Positions 63,863-64,000 of a stretch of 64,000 nt of DNA are shown in pieces. Source of the DNA: a bacterium (GTDB lineage: Bacteria; Cyanobacteriota; Vampirovibrionia; Gastranaerophilales; Gastranaerophilaceae). The translations under genes and the position numbers were made by a program. Each line of letters starts with the position of its first letter. The first letter of the stretch is position 1. A model generated the notes under the pieces. It made no database searches, was not told the origin of the DNA, and worked only from the letters and a program-made list of their open reading frames with translations. Location: the NCBI GenBank assembly GCA_017536545.1, contig JAFXHF010000001.1, positions 30,551 to 94,550 of the forward strand. Direction: 5' to 3'.

Positions 63863-63890
63863 AAAAAAGACTGATGTGTTATCAGTCGTT
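63861..63890 (-). terminator. Minus-strand terminator of a gene to the right of the window
   Basis: The stem GACTGAT/ATCAGTC is followed on the minus strand by eight Ts. It would end a transcript entering from beyond base 64000. Confidence 0.8.
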
Positions 63891-63921
63891 GGAAAATCAA
63901 TAGGAAAAAGGGAAAGGAAAT

Positions 63922-63999
63922 TTATTTTTTATCCGTTTCGGATATGTTTGTTATCGTTTTTGTTTGTTTTGTTTGAGATTCTGAATCAAGTACAGAATG
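63922..63999 (-). CDS. Possible C-terminal end of a gene entering from the right edge
   Basis: The reverse strand from 63999 is open for 25 codons (H-S-V-L-D-S-E-S-Q-T-K-Q and on to S-E-T-D-K-K) and stops at TAA, about 30 bases before the terminator hairpin. A polar, disordered tail is plausible, but the fragment is too short to identify and could be untranslated leader or repeat. Confidence 0.35.
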   Translation of the reverse strand, partial: HSVLDSESQTKQTKTITNISETDKK

Positions 64000-64000
64000 A

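Noticed and set aside
1..64000. CRISPR array, insertion sequence or integrase
   Set aside because: No regular spacer-repeat pattern, transposase or integrase motif was found on either strand.

Overview
The window is AT-rich bacterial chromosome. It most likely comes from a gut-type non-photosynthetic relative of Cyanobacteria (Melainabacteria/Vampirovibrionia, Gastranaerophilales-like). That placement is inference, from four things: a Gram-negative envelope (WaaA Kdo transferase, TonB-ExbB-ExbD, secreted TPR proteins), anaerobic metabolism (a single-chain pyruvate:ferredoxin oxidoreductase), a threonyl-tRNA synthetase that lacks the TGS domain (as I recall for cyanobacterial enzymes), and several pilin-like proteins with a class III leader. 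No rRNA, CRISPR array, insertion sequence or prophage is visible. Two tRNA genes are present.

Layout. 1-4.7 kb: condensin operon smc-scpA-scpB on the minus strand, with overlapping genes; scpB runs off the left edge. 4.7-8.4 kb: a small XRE regulator divergent from a type IV pilin-like gene, then a four-winged-helix regulator divergent from a UmuC-type polymerase. 8.4-14.6 kb: lineage-specific proteins of unknown function, including a putative HExxH metalloprotein and a WG-repeat protein. 14.7-17.3 kb: PGI/SIS-domain isomerase, tRNA-Phe, infC with a probable AUA start, and a 43-codon small gene with its own terminator. 17.4-24.9 kb: a large TPR protein, dus, two related secreted beta-rich proteins, and tonB-exbB-exbD-exbD. 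24.9-35.8 kb: waaA, folK, an HI0933-type flavoprotein, thrS, a possible RelA/SpoT-like protein, nifJ, rsfS and rpiB. 36-38.2 kb: fliJ-fliK-hook/rod flagellar operon. 38.3-42.2 kb: rpsA and valS. 42.4-50.1 kb: three paralogous giant pilin-like adhesins flanking metK. 50.3-56 kb: MFS exporter, typA, lysS, tRNA-Lys. 56.2-64 kb: malQ, TPR-NHL protein, ECF sigma/anti-sigma pair, two membrane proteins, glgC, a membrane protein, and an intergenic repeat.

The most striking system is the set of three large proteins at 42379-44364 (+), 45898-48042 (-) and 48054-50108 (-). Each joins a type IV pilin-like N-terminal leader and helix to a body with YadA-type head repeats (two clear, one degenerate), a conserved Cys-containing block, and a C-terminal peptidase S74 intramolecular chaperone with the S-D-x-R-L-K self-cleavage motif. 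I read this as a pilin-anchored, S74-matured adhesin family that replaces the usual autotransporter beta-barrel with pilus or type II secretion-like export. The other main points are the probable AUA-initiated infC, a recurring leaderless-promoter architecture, a four-wHTH regulator with no effector domain, a short N-terminal [ITV][SP]F[TSQ][GA] motif shared by unrelated proteins, and a candidate pseudoknot leader on metK.

Most operons end in clear hairpin-plus-T terminators, many of them bidirectional between convergent genes. Start sites were adjusted where an upstream in-frame codon was TTG or lay inside another gene. No intergenic stretch exceeds about 300 bases without a gene.
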